64,000 nt of DNA from Glandiceps talaboti (GCF_964340395.1 NC_135554.1:1456001-1520000); one strand, 5' to 3'. Counted from the stretch's first letter, positions 46,219 through 59,600 are shown. Made by a program: numbers and translations. Notes: generated by a model not told the origin, from the sequence alone.

Positions 46219-48374
46219 TAAGGGGTAGACCATTCGATATCCTGGGGGGGGGCTTGGAAGATTGGTGGAGAGTCATTATTTTTTTCCCACCTGCTTGCCT
46301 GAGAATTATTTTTTTTCTCCTTCACCTATGCTGGCAACTTTTCTTTTTCTTTGCTTCTTCCGGATTTTCTTTACGTCAATGTTGAACACCTACATCTGTT
46401 GCCACAATTTTCTGTTTGGTTTTCGCACAGGGTAATACAGAGAGTAAAAAGATGCTGTTCTATCACACAGATTTTATTTAGAAAACTACATATTTCATAC
46501 ATGTTTGATTTTCAATTAAATAAACATCATTGACAGTTTTTGTGCCATGGTATGATGACACACTGAAAATACAAATCGGAAGCTTGATTGGTGAGCTCAG
46601 ACATTCAGATAGACCGGTCAGTTTCCCCAGCTTGGGGGGTGTCAGTAATTTTTTCCCATTGGCCCAACAAAAAGTCACTGGCCCCCATGAATAAAGTTTC
46701 ATAGCATCTGACAGTAAGCTGTAGAGGGAAGAGCTTTGAGACTGGGATACGTCCATCTCTTTTGTGTGAGTGTGTGTGAATGGGGGGGGGGGGTTCTAGA
46801 AGCCCTGGAGGATTTTACTTCTAAAGGCAATGTTTAGGCTATTCACAGACACTTTCAGACAATAATTTACAAACTTTACAAGACAGCTCTAACATGTAAA
46901 AAGCAACTACGTGAGGTTGAAACATTTTTGAAATAAAGTTTCATAGCATCTTGACACTAAGAGGTGGAGGAAAGAACTTTGATTTGAGACTGGAACATGT
47001 TTACCTCTTATGGGGGAGGGGGGTTCTAAGGGGTGTCCCCCTAGAAGCCCTGGAGGATTTTTACTCTTAAAGCCAATTTTCAGGCTATTAACAGACACTT
47101 TCAGACAATAATTTGCAAGCTTTACAAGACAGGTCTAACAATTGTAAAAAGCAACTACACATGGTTGAAACATTTTTGAAATAAAGTTTCATAACATCTT
47201 GACAGTAAGAGGTGGAGGGAAGAACTTTGATTTGAGGCTTGGACATGTCTACCTCTTACGGGGGGGGGGGTCCTAGGGGGTCTCCCCTAGAAGGTTTTAC
47301 CAATTTTGGTGAAGGCTTATTGTTGGTTTAACGAATGAGTGGCCTCTGGGGTGATGGAGTCCAAGGGGTCTCCCCCTGCCAGATCTGCAGTTTTTTGTTT
47401 CTATTTAGGCAATATTTAGGTTATTCATAGCCTCTGAGATATATATTGCCAAGCATCGAAAAGCTAAAGTAAATATAACTTTTCAAATAAGTTTTCCATG
47501 TTATAAAAGTGGGCCTGTAACATTGGTATAGGGGCATTGATATTGCATGCATAGTAAAGTTACTGATGTGTGAGAGCATTTTAGGTCATACCTAGTGTAC
47601 AATAGAGACTTGAATTTGTGTTGTGGTGTCGATACATGTAGTGTCTGAAATAGGAAGTATATCATCCCTTCTGACAAATTCATACCGAAGAGACTAGAAC
47701 AATTTAGATAAAGTTCTTTTATAAACTATCCAATAGTATGAAGATTACCATTACATAACCTTCAAGTTCACTTTTGCCCCAAAGTGCAAGATAAGTGAAG
47801 CACTGATTGTGAAACAGCCAAACACTTACATGGCATGCTCTGTAACTAGTGTGGTAGCTAGGTAATACATGTATTATATGTATAATTTTATGTATAGGTA
47901 TGTTTGAACCCTTACATGAAGTAATATTTAAACCATTTATGATAGAAACAGAGACAAGAACAAATATATATATGTACCGCAGGCTAACGAAACTGACTGG
48001 TCTCTGACATGTGTTTGAAACTGTTTGTCATGATCTGACAAGTGTCCTGGTTGGAGAGGTACGAGCAGGTTGAACAGTATACTCGAACCTCAATCTGATT
48101 AAAACGCCCAGGAAAAAAAAAACGCAATAACGATGGAATAAAGGTAAATACAGGAAAACCAGCCTATCTAACATCAGATTTTAATCAGATTGACTCGAAC
48201 CTGTGCATCATTTCCCTGCCAAGATTTTTTTTCTAGCAGCAGTGGGCCATCTTTTTTTTTCCATCACCCACTCATATCCGGATTTTTTTAAAGCAAATCC
48301 ATTTGGCATCTTTTTTTTCCCCGAAATCTTCCAAGCCCCCCCCCCCCTCAGGATATCGAATGGTCTACCCCTAA
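46219..48374. mobile_element. 2.15-kb non-autonomous TIR transposon with TAA target duplications (Harbinger-like)
   Basis: The left end at 46,222 is GGGGTAGACCATTCGATATC then a G-run and CTTGGAAGAT. The right end at 48,371 is the reverse complement, with a C-run. TAA flanks both sides (46,219-46,221 and 48,372-48,374). A 3-bp TWA target site fits PIF/Harbinger elements. The inside has two to three ~270-bp degenerate tandem blocks (46,650-47,400) sharing AATAAAGTTTCATAGCATCT, TACCTCTTA and TAGAAGCCCTGGAGGATTTT. A 14-bp inverted pair, CAATCTGATTAAAA, occurs at 48,091 and 48,179. No transposase is seen. Confidence 0.75.
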
Positions 48375-48390
48375 CTACTGGTCAACAAAC

Positions 48391-48579
48391 ATGGCCGACC
48401 AAGTGCACCTATGCCGTTGTCGACCGATTTCAGGTTCCTCTGGTGCTCCTCCCAACCGTTTTAACGCCTGCCATCGAGCACATAGTCCTGCTTGCATACG
48501 GAATAAGTCGTCCCTTCATTCTCCGTCCTGCAAAGAGCCAGCTGTGAAACCTGGGCTTACCACAAATGGTGGTAACTAA
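48391..48579 (+). CDS. Unrecognised Cys-rich ORF, possible first exon
   Basis: ATG 48,391 sits in AAACATGG, a good vertebrate-like start context. The 62-residue ORF is GC-richer than its surroundings and contains six cysteines (CRCRP, CHRAHSPAC, SPSCKEPAV). A GTAACT at about 48,572 could be a splice donor just before the stop. No domain is recognised and no downstream exon was found. It starts 17 bases outside the TIR element. Confidence 0.3.
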   Translation: MADQVHLCRCRPISGSSGAPPNRFNACHRAHSPACIRNKSSLHSPSCKEPAVKPGLTTNGGN

Positions 48580-50637
48580 AGAATTAACACACTCTGTGAC
48601 TAAATATTAGCAATAAATCGACTATTTAGTAATTTTACCTCACCGTGGCTACAAAAGTTCCAGTTCGGGGGACCAAATTCCAGAAATCACAAGTTCAACA
48701 GTAATTTCAGAGTTCCACCTTACGTACGATGACCTCGTGGACATCCCAATCAAATATGGCAGCGTTTGTAAGGTGGGATTTTTGAAATTACAGCCAGAAC
48801 TGGAAATAATCCGATTTCGACACTTTTTTTTGCATCTTACCGTGAAAGAGATCTAAAATGAGTATATATTCGATTGATTGCTAAAATTTGAGCGTTTGGT
48901 AGGTAATTATTCTATAATTGGTGCGGGTGCATTTTGCTCTCGCACTCGAGATAGGATTGATACATTGTTCTTTGCAGGACGTACAGTGTTGAGGGTCATG
49001 TCAGTAATCTAGACCCATGCACCGTTTACAAGCAGGACTACTGAACACGCAGAGATGAAACCCGTTCAATGTGCCCTGTTATGTAGGCTGTAGGAACACT
49101 TTTGGACCACTAGATGTTTATGAGGATCGACAGCTTCGGACTTGGTCTGTTAAGAAAAACATGACCCTCCCCATTCTCTATTTTGACCCATTTTGTAAAA
49201 TATGACCCTCCCCGTGACAACTGCACATACTGAACGTTAATCAATATTCCCATTATATGTATACATACAAATTAAATGATTTTGACTCTCTGCATTAGAA
49301 AGCAATATTTGTACATATAAAGTGACAAACAGTAAACAGTAAAAAAAAACTGTCTAGTGACATTTGTCTTATACAATGGAAATCACAAACCCTGAAACGA
49401 AACGTCGCCTGGTTCGACAAAATTCTCACTAACATTGCCACAGTTTTTGTCTGGCCAGACAAAATATCTCCTTGATGTTGTAAATGTTCTCGTCTGGCTC
49501 GACAAAAATCTAATTAATATTTCCACATGTTATTTTTCCTGTTTTCAACACAGTTTTACCTGTGAAAACTGAAAGACGGTAATGTAATGTCTCTTCACCG
49601 ACTCTAACTGCCCCTTTTGCGTTCATCGAACTCCCTTTGAAGGAATGCGATAAATAAATTATTCGTTAATTTCATTTGGGCATTTATCCATGTTACATTT
49701 CTTCAATGCTGGCCTTGAATACAAAACGTTTTCAAGGATAAGATATGAAAGTTTGACCGTTGCAAGAAAACATTTCGGCAAAACTTAAAGCTAAAGTTTG
49801 TCAACTATTTTTTATTGATTTAGCTTTTGAATACAGGATCTGTCGGCACTCAGATGTTTTAGAGGTTCAGTCTAGCACAAGATTTATGTATAGAGAAGGT
49901 TAATCCAATCGTTATTGGAGGGTGTGATTGTCCTGTGATATATTAGACAGGGTCCACTGCTTACCATCCATTACCCCGGACAATAGAGCTTGCGTGCGAA
50001 ACACCTGACATTATCCAAATGTGCGTGCAAATACATGTAAATTAGAGCGGTAGCTAAAGTGAGCACCCCTTTCACGTTACACCGAAACTGCCAAATTATG
50101 GCGATTATTTGCATTCTACAATGGGTGTAAGCGTTAACGAATCTGAAGAGAGTCAACATAGCATTCCTTCAACGCCCAAATTAAAAAGTTGACTAAAGTT
50201 GGAGTGCCGCTAAACTTCCAACCATTTCGACTAATCTACTATGACAAATAATTGGTGCAGAGTTTCAGGAAAACGGTGTACTGGGTGGGCAGTAATATCA
50301 CTATCATACACTTACCATTCAATCATCCCAAATATGGTGGATTTATTTTTTGATCAGGACTCGAATATATTCCAACCTAGTGGTCTATTAAAGTTATTGA
50401 ACATTGCATGTCTTTCAGGTTTATAACTTTAGTTTGTCCATTCTATTGCAATCAGACACTTTCTAACAAATCGGTCTCCTTGAAAGGACAATGGACGTCT
50501 ACCACTTTAATTCAAATCAGATGCACGAGACAAACAAGTATTATCTAAGAATGACAACGTAACTGTAACGTATTTGGCTTACAAATTCAGAAGATGACTT
50601 AGTCTAGTAATTTTACTCTTTATTGACGAGGCCACTT
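48580..50637. other. Non-coding with one transposon remnant
   Basis: Apart from the repeat at 49,142-49,375 nothing is recognised. At 49,405-49,510 the words GTCTGGC and CGACAAAAT recur three times. The ORFs at 49,971 and 50,241 lack any domain. Confidence 0.5.
49142..49375 (-). mobile_element. Fragment of the same element as 61.9-62.9 kb, inverted
   Basis: The reverse complement matches about 62,590-62,830 block by block: GTCTGTTAAGAAAAACATGA, CCTCCCC, ATTTTGTAAAATATGACCCT, GACAACTGCACATACTGAAC and TTAATCAATATTCCCATTAT, then GACTCTCT and AGTGACAAACAGTAAA. Confidence 0.75.
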
Positions 50638-51082
50638 ATTTTTTATTTCATTTATTTATTTTATTCATTTATTAAGCCTTCACAAGAAGAGAAACGAAAC
50701 AATGAAAAAAAGAAAACACGATACATTACAATCATACAATACAATACAATACAATATAATGTTAGAATGGCATCAACAACATGCTAAGAATTCGACAACT
50801 CCGTGGATCCTTCGCATATAAAAGCTGTCGGATAAGTTTTCAAATTTTATCATCCGTAAAACAAAAGACAATTTCACTGAAAAATTCTGAAATTACAGTT
50901 CATTCATACGTGATTAATTGAATTGAGTTGCTTTGATAAAGATACAATGACTTTGTTCTTTTCTGAACATTCTGCAAAAACAACGAAAATCAAGCAAATC
51001 ATGATTACATACGGTGAACGGTTAACTGATTTCTACACTTTAACACACAGAAAAATATAATGAAATAAACTCTGAACCAACG
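50638..51082 (-). mobile_element. Probable 3' UTR end of the minus-strand LINE
   Basis: Read on the minus strand it contains a TGTATTGTATTG run, then GTGAAGGCTTAATAAATGAA and several AATAAA/ATAAATAA words at about 50,640-50,690, like a LINE 3' terminus. It is separated from the ORF end by the 40-bp array. The link is inferred. Confidence 0.4.
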
Positions 51083-53990
51083 ATGGAATACTTTAACATT
51101 TCTACATCACTATAAATAGACCATAGAATACTTTAACATTTCTACTTCACTATAAATAGACCATGGAATACGTTAACATTGCTACGTCACTATAAATAGA
51201 CCATGGAATACGTTAACATTGCTACGTCACTATAAATAGACCATAGAATACTTTAACATCTATACGTCACTATAAATAGACCATAGAATACTTTAACATT
51301 TCTACATCACTATAAATAGACCATGGAATACGTTAACATTGCTACGTCACTATAAATAGACCATAGAATACTTTAACATCTATACGTCACTATAAATAGA
51401 CCATAGAATACTTTAACATTGCTACGTCACTATAAATAGACCATGGAATACGTTAACATTGCTACGTCACTATAAATAGACCATGGAATACGTTAACATT
51501 GCTACTTCACTATAAATAGACCATGGAATACGTTAACATTTCTACGTCACTATAAATAGACCATGGAATACGTTAACATCACTACGTCACTATAAATAGA
51601 CCATGGAATACTTTAACATTGCTACGTCACTATAAATAGACCATGGAATACTTTAACATTTCTACATCACTATAAATAGACCATAGAATACTTTAACATT
51701 TCTACGTCACTATAAATAGACCATGGAATACTTTAACATTTCTACGTCACTATAAATAGACCATGGAATACGTTAACATTTCTACATCACTATAAATAGA
51801 CCATGGAATACGTTAACATCACTACGTCACTATAAATAGACCATGGAATACTTTAACATTGCTACGTCACTATAAATAGACCATGGAATACGTTAACATT
51901 TCTACGTCACTATAAATAGACCATGGAATACTTTAACATTTCTACATCACTATAAATAGACCATAGAATACTTTAACATCACTACGTCACTATAAATAGA
52001 CCATGGAATACGTTAACATTGCTACGTCACTATAAATAGACCATTGAATACTTTAACATTTCTACGTCACTATAAATAGACCATGGAATACGTTAACATT
52101 GCTTCGTCACTATAAATAGACCATGGAATACGTTAACATTGCTTCGTCACTATAAATAGACCATGGAATACGTTAACATTGCTTCGTCACTATAAATAGA
52201 CCATGGAATGCGTTAACATTGCTACGTCACTATAAATAGACCATGGAATACGTTAACATTGCTATGTCACTATAAATAGACCATAGAATACTTTAACATC
52301 TATACGTCACTATAAATAGACCATGGAATACGTTAACATTGCTTCGTCACTATAAATAGACCATGGAATACGTTAACATTTCTACATCACTATAAATAGA
52401 CCATGGAATACGTTAACATTGCTTCGTCACTATAAATAGACCATGGAATACGTTAACATTGCTACGTCACTATAAATAGACCATGGAATACGTTAACATT
52501 GCTACGTCACTATAAATAGACCATGGAATACGTTAACATTGCTATGTCACTATAAATAGACCATAGAATACTTTAACATCTATACGTCACTATAAATAGA
52601 CCATGGAATACGTTAACATTGCTATGTCACTATAAATAGACCATGGAATACGTTAACATTGCTATGTCACTATAAATAGACCATAGAATACTTTAACATT
52701 TCTACATCACTATAAATAGACCATGGAATACCTTAACATTGCTTCGTCACTATAAATAGACCATGGAATACGTTAACATTGCTACGTCACTATAAATAGA
52801 CCATGGAATACGTTAACATTGCTACGTCACTATAAATAGACCATGGAATACGTTAACATTGCTATGTCACTATAAATAGACCATAGAATACTTTAACATC
52901 TATACGTCACTATAAATAGACCATGGAATACGTTAACATTGCTATGTCACTATAAATAGACCATGGAATACGTTAACATTGCTATGTCACTATAAATAGA
53001 CCATAGAATACTTTAACATTTCTACATCACTATAAATAGACCATGGAATACCTTAACATTGCTACGTCACTATAAATAGACCATGGAATACGTTAACATT
53101 TCTACATCACTATAAATAGACCATGGAATACTTTAACATCACTACGTCACTATAAATAGACCATGGAATACGTTAACATTGCTACGTCACTATAAATAGA
53201 CCATAGAATACTTTAACATCACTACGTCACTATAAATAGACCATAGAATACTTTAACATCACTACGTCACCATAAATAGACCATAGAATACTTTAACATT
53301 TCTACGTCACTATAAATAGACCATAGAATACTTTAACATCTATACGTCACTATAAATAGACTATGGAATACGTTAACATCACTACATCACTATAAATAGA
53401 CCATGGAATACTTTAACATTGCTATGTCACTATAAATAGACCATTGAATACGTTAACATTTCTACTTCACTATAAATAGACCATAGAATACTTTAACATT
53501 GCTACGTCACTATAAATAGACCATGGAATACGTTAACATTGCTACGTCACTATAAATAGACCATGGAAAACTTTAACATCACTACGTCATTATAAATAGA
53601 CCATGGAATACTTTAACATTTCTACGTCACTATAAATAGACAATGGAATACTTTAACATTGCTATGTCACTATAAATAGACCATTGAATACGTTAACATT
53701 TCTACTTCACTATAAATAGACCATAGAATACTTTAACATTGCTACGTCACTATAAATAGACCATGGAATACTTTAACATTGCTATGTCACTATAAATAGA
53801 CCATGGAATACTTTAACATCACTACGTCACTATAAATAGACCATGGAATACGTTAACATTGCTACGTCACTATAAATAGACCATGGAATACGTTAACATT
53901 GCTCCGTCACTATAAATAGACCATGGAATACGTTAACATTGCTACGTCACTATAAATAGATCATGGAAAACTTTAACATTGCTACGTCAC
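51083..53990. repeat. 40-bp minisatellite, about 73 units
   Basis: The unit is GCTACGTCACTATAAATAGA then CCATGGAATACGTTAACATT. Phase is constant throughout, with no net indel in 2.9 kb. Variants are CATGG/CATAG, CGTT/CTTT, and GCTACG/TCTACA/ACTACG/TATACG. Each unit contains TATAAATAGA, which resembles a TATA box, but nothing indicates promoter use. Confidence 0.97.
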
Positions 53991-54740
53991 GTCTGGCAGG
54001 GAGCCGGGAGTTCCGAATGTTGCCACCCTCTGTCTGTACTTACGTAGAGCATAATCATTTCTAGCCGAAGCGATGACGACGTCGTTTGCTTTGCTGAGTC
54101 GCGTGTTGTATTTATGGACTGCTGAAAGAGGAGCAAGTAGATAAGGGGGACATTGCCACGATAACATTTATAGTCCATAATACTTGTTGTCTTTCGTTGA
54201 GAGATGGCCATCAATATATGTCTGCCTAACTTAAGATGATGGAGTTCGAATTGCACACCGAATGATGGCTTTCCCGCCCTATTTGATAGACGTTTGAGTT
54301 AGATAGCAACGTAGAATTACTTTGACGAGACTACGTCACTTTTAGTCAAAAAGTGGTAACACCATTGATTCGATAAACATTTTTGTTGTTTGCTGCGAGA
54401 GACAATTTCTGATGCGCCGAATAATTCCTAGTCTTTGTGATATTTTAGCGACAGTTTTGTTAACATGGGATTCCCAGGAAATCAGTTGGTCGAACCTCAG
54501 ACCAGTCTGTCTTTTTAGTGGTCTGAGGTCGAACCAAATACCTAGGTACTTAATTGAATCAAACTGCTCTAACTGTACGTCGTCAATTTTAATATTGAGA
54601 TTATTTGTGGTATTCTGGACTTTGTTCTTTGTGCTAAACATCACTGTCTTGTCTTTTTTGATCATATCCAGTGTAAGTTTGTTGGATGCGAGTCAGGAGT
54701 GGTACTGACATCACTAACATCATTTGCAGAACTTGCTGAA
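53982..54740 (-). pseudogene. Non-LTR retrotransposon ORF2 C-terminal region, frameshifted and with stops
   Basis: On the minus strand: LASNKLTLDMIKKDKTVMF just after a TGA where Trp is usual, then YLGIWFD, LISWESHVNK and IRRIRNCLS. After frame changes come FELHHLKL and PPYLLAPLSAVHKYNTRLSK, NDVVIASARNDYALRKY, ending SLPDVT at a stop inside the first 40-bp unit. This is the post-RT thumb and C-terminal domain of CR1/jockey-type LINEs. The RT core is missing. Confidence 0.75.
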
Positions 54741-56067
<1,327 letters not shown>

Positions 56068-57621
56068 TTAACGTCGTTGTACGTGGATTTTGTACAATTG
56101 TGGTCTTAACGTTATGCCATATCGACCCTCTAAACCTGGTAAGCGTTCATTGCTTTTATCAAATTGACATTGGTGGAGTAATATCGCCAATGCTAAGAAT
56201 ACTTCAAGTTTTGCCAAAGTTTCCCCAGGACATTTTCTTCTACCAACAGAAAATGAGACTAGTTTTGAGACTGCCTCTTTGTTCAATGTTTGTCCGTCAG
56301 AGTTGATAAAGCGCTCAGGACAAAATTCATGTGGCTCTGACCAAAGCTTGGGATCGTGATTTACTGACCATAGATTGAAGAATAACACAGTATCTTTTGG
56401 TATGACGTAGTCATCTAGTATTGACGTACAGGTAGTTGCATGTGGAAGGGTGAATGGAACAACAGAGGCATGACGCAGAACTTCCAGTATGAACGAATCA
56501 GTATATACTAGTTGACTGCGATCGTTGAAAGTTGGTAGTCGTGTGCGTCCCACAACTCGGTCCATTTCATTCTGAACTTTATACTGAACAGTTGGGTATT
56601 TGACCAGGTAGAGAAGCGCCCAGTGCATACAAGTAGCCGTAGTATCGAAACCAGCTCCGAAGAGATCCTGTGCTGTTGCAAGGATGTGTTTCTCTGTTAA
56701 TCCAACACGCCTCATTTCATTAGAATCCATCTCTTGACTCACTTTCAGTAAGTTGTCCATGACGTCACGTTGAACACCTCCAAACGTCTGACGATGATCC
56801 GCAATTCGTTTTCGTATCCATAAATCAAGTTCTTTCTGGATAGCTCTTAGTTCATTTCCTTTCGGGTTTGGCAGATATTTCATCCACGACATATAGTCGG
56901 CTGGGTTTGTGAAGCCAGAAGCGTTGTCAGCAAATCGATCAGCTAACAATACTACTCGCTGTAACTCTTCGTCGTCGTGAGCGTACCGTTTACCAAATTC
57001 AATAACGCTTATGATGTTGGCGAAGGCTATTCTGATTGCACTTTGCGGATCCAAAACGTTGCCCTCCTCGTTGTTATTATCTGTTAAGACATTCATTAAT
57101 TCAAATATTTCATTTTTTATTATCTCTTGTAATATGTCTAATTGGTGACCACTGGTATACATTCGTAACGCAGTCGTTGCAATTCTTCTATGTACTTTCC
57201 ATCTTTCACTGTAACGACCGAACGCCATGCTGAAACCACCACTGATTTCATTAAACGACTGTAAGCTTGGTCTGTCAGCAAAGTGTGATGATCGTTTGAC
57301 GAGTGCTTCTTTGATGGCAACCATGCCATTGACAATGATTACAGGAGTATTGCCGATATAGATCCGAAATACATCGCTATATATATGACGGAGTTTTGTT
57401 AATGTGGTGTGTGGACTTTCGCCAAGTTGAAGAAAATTTCCAAATATTGGTATTCCTCTTGGACCGGGTATTTTGTCCAGGGTATAATTTCTCCCTGCAA
57501 AATATTTCCTTATCACCACCAAAGTCAACAAGAAGGTGACAAAAACGATAAAATGTGAAGCGTTGGTGTTATCAGCGAATAGAATGCTAGCACATATACC
57601 ACTTTTTGTACCTTCATTCAT
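56068..57621 (-). CDS. Cytochrome P450, CYP1-like (clan 2), intronless
   Basis: One open frame of 517 residues, the usual microsomal P450 length. It has an N-terminal membrane anchor (about 23-37), the hinge IPGPRGIPIFGN (51-62), a C-helix WKVHR (141-145), the I-helix oxygen-binding FGAGFDTT (321-328), ExxR as EVLR (380-383), PERF (435-438) and the heme loop FSVGRRKCPGE (457-467) with ligand Cys464. VPFTLPHATT, VIPKDTV, LWSVNHDPKLW and LLHQCQF match vertebrate CYP1 proteins, CYP1B1 best. It should be an ER monooxygenase taking electrons from P450 reductase; CYP1 enzymes oxidise planar aromatics, steroids and fatty acids. Vertebrate CYP1 genes have introns, so the single exon suggests intron loss or a retrocopy, but every key residue is intact. 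The start at ATG 57,621 gives a 22-residue luminal lead, normal for CYP1. Confidence 0.9.
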   Translation of the reverse strand: MNEGTKSGICASILFADNTNASHFIVFVTFLLTLVVIRKYFAGRNYTLDKIPGPRGIPIFGNFLQLGESPHTTLTKLRHIYSDVFRIYIGNTPVIIVNGMVAIKEALVKRSSHFADRPSLQSFNEISGGFSMAFGRYSERWKVHRRIATTALRMYTSGHQLDILQEIIKNEIFELMNVLTDNNNEEGNVLDPQSAIRIAFANIISVIEFGKRYAHDDEELQRVVLLADRFADNASGFTNPADYMSWMKYLPNPKGNELRAIQKELDLWIRKRIADHRQTFGGVQRDVMDNLLKVSQEMDSNEMRRVGLTEKHILATAQDLFGAGFDTTATCMHWALLYLVKYPTVQYKVQNEMDRVVGRTRLPTFNDRSQLVYTDSFILEVLRHASVVPFTLPHATTCTSILDDYVIPKDTVLFFNLWSVNHDPKLWSEPHEFCPERFINSDGQTLNKEAVSKLVSFSVGRRKCPGETLAKLEVFLALAILLHQCQFDKSNERLPGLEGRYGITLRPQLYKIHVQRR

Positions 57622-58600
57622 CGTGATTCTGTTCGCTGTTTGTTCTTGTAACTTTCAGTTCACTTTCATTTGGTGTAGAATAACATGTGATAGTTTGGTG
57701 ACAGTTAATGACAATTGGTCAAGACTCTCCACCACTGGACTCGTACTTGGTCGAATCACAATTATCACAATGGTCTGAGCTACTTCACAATGTTATGGCA
57801 GGTTTGCGTGCAAAGGTCCAGAGAGTTATTGTCCTAGTGAGTGGCTTTGCGTGAACAGGTACGAGTGGAGTGATAGAAATTGACGAGTTTCGTCTAATAC
57901 CAAAAGTCTATGGTATAAAGGTGAAATTCAAACAGTACATATGCCGGCAGAGTTTTTGTCCGATCTCAAATATTCAATGAGCTATCTCCGAAAGCTTCCT
58001 TTGAGAAACTGTTGAATTCATCGTATTACAGGTATAACTATATCAATGGTATAATGCCAATCCTTTAGACCCAATCAAACGGGAGAGATAATTGGTCTGA
58101 TATTTGCTTCATACCCTCTCTGTAATCGGTTAAATGATCTAAGGTCGTCCTATTCATACCACGGTTTAGGATCATTCAAATACCTTTGAGTACCTCACAA
58201 TTGCTGTGTACTTCAGCTCTCACGTGAATTTTGACCTTCGACCTCCGTTGTAACTGCAAGCTAAACAAGTCTATTCACTTCTACTCAGATGATTTATATT
58301 TGGACAAAGTGTACAAAGGTAAAGCACGGCATGACGGGATGAATATAAGATTGATAATACTTTGTCCCGATGGCCCTTAACGGTCGAAAGTGGTGGTTTG
58401 CGTGCTACCAAATGTAAATGATGTAGACTTAATCTACAAAGAACAACAAAGGCATTCCTATGGAAGATGTTTACGGGCAGGGTAGACAAAACCCTTTTTA
58501 TCCGGTGGAAGTTTTTGTGTGATTAAACTTAAAATCGCGGGTCGATTCTCATGAGGAGGTTTGACGAGGCATCAGAACTATACAAATATTTCACTTTACT
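57622..58600 (-). promoter_or_regulatory. P450 upstream region with three TTGCGTG (XRE) cores and a CCAAT box
   Basis: TTGCGTG, which fits the AHR/ARNT response core TNGCGTG, occurs at 57,804-57,810, 57,847-57,853 and 58,398-58,404, all on the plus strand. An ATTGG (CCAAT on the gene strand) lies at 57,714-57,718, about 95 bases before the ATG. No TATA box is seen. AHR control of CYP1 genes is established in vertebrates; here it is an inference. Confidence 0.45.
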
Positions 58601-59145
58601 TCATTCAGTTGGTTGGTTGGTTGGTTGGTTGTCTTAGATTGAATGTTGAAACAATAATTTAACTACATGTCACTTGGTATAACTATTTTCTCATCAATGT
58701 TACTAAAACATGGCAAATGAACGCCCAATGTTTTGGTGCGATATCTCAATTTCCCCAATTCGTTTTGCAGCTTTATTGATAATTGTCAGTTGGTATTTTA
58801 AAGTAAACATACGGGAAAAAAATGAAATTTAAAGGTCCGTTCTCAATCCCTTAGAAAACCTTGACAAAATAACAGACTAGAAGAGTCGTTGGATTGACAT
58901 ATCTACCGAGACAGAACGATGCCAATAAATACAAACACTGACAATGTAACCACTACTTACGTGTGAATGAGCCGATTGACATGAAAAACCTTAACCGTAT
59001 TAGATTTGACCTTTGAACACTGTGACATACGTTACTCTGAAATCTGCGGTGGCCTGAGTGTTATCACTGAAGAAATTAAGACTTTTTTTAACAGAAAAAA
59101 TCTTTTTAATTACTTTCGAACAAAACATACTAAATCGGTGAACAT
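58601..59145. other. Non-coding; (GGTT)n at 58,609-58,632
   Basis: A short GGTT tetranucleotide run, otherwise AT-rich DNA with no recognisable feature. Confidence 0.5.
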
Positions 59146-59600
59146 AAAACTTAAATTTGGAACAACACAGTACATACGGGAACACACAAAACTTAAATTT
59201 GGAACAACACAGTACATACGGGAACACACAAAACTTAAATTTGGAACAACACAGTACATACGGGAACACACAAAACTTAAATTTGGAACAACACAGTACA
59301 TACGGGAACACACAAAACTTAAATTTGGAACAACACAGTACATACGGGAACACACAAAACTTAAATTTGGAACAACACAGTACATACGGGAACACACAAA
59401 ACTTAAATTTGGAACAACACAGTACATACGGGAACACACAAAACTTAAATTTGGAACAACACAGTACATACGGGAACACACAAAACTTAAATTTGGAACA
59501 ACACAGTACATACGGGAACACACAAAACTTAAATTTGGAACAACACAGTACATACGGGAACACACAAAACTTAAATTTGGAACAACACAAACTAAATTTG
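59146..59600. repeat. 42-bp minisatellite, 10 apparently identical units plus a partial one
   Basis: The unit is AAACTTAAATTTGGAACAAC, ACAGTACATACGGGAACACA, CA. I see no differences between units, unlike every other array here. Because 42 is a multiple of three and the unit has few stops, two frames on each strand stay open (for example KLKFGTTQYIREHT repeats). These ORFs are artefacts. Confidence 0.95.

Noticed and set aside
51083-53990. TATAAATA in every 40-bp unit as a promoter array
   Set aside because: The motif is simply part of the repeat unit; no initiator, gene start or transcript evidence lies at either end.
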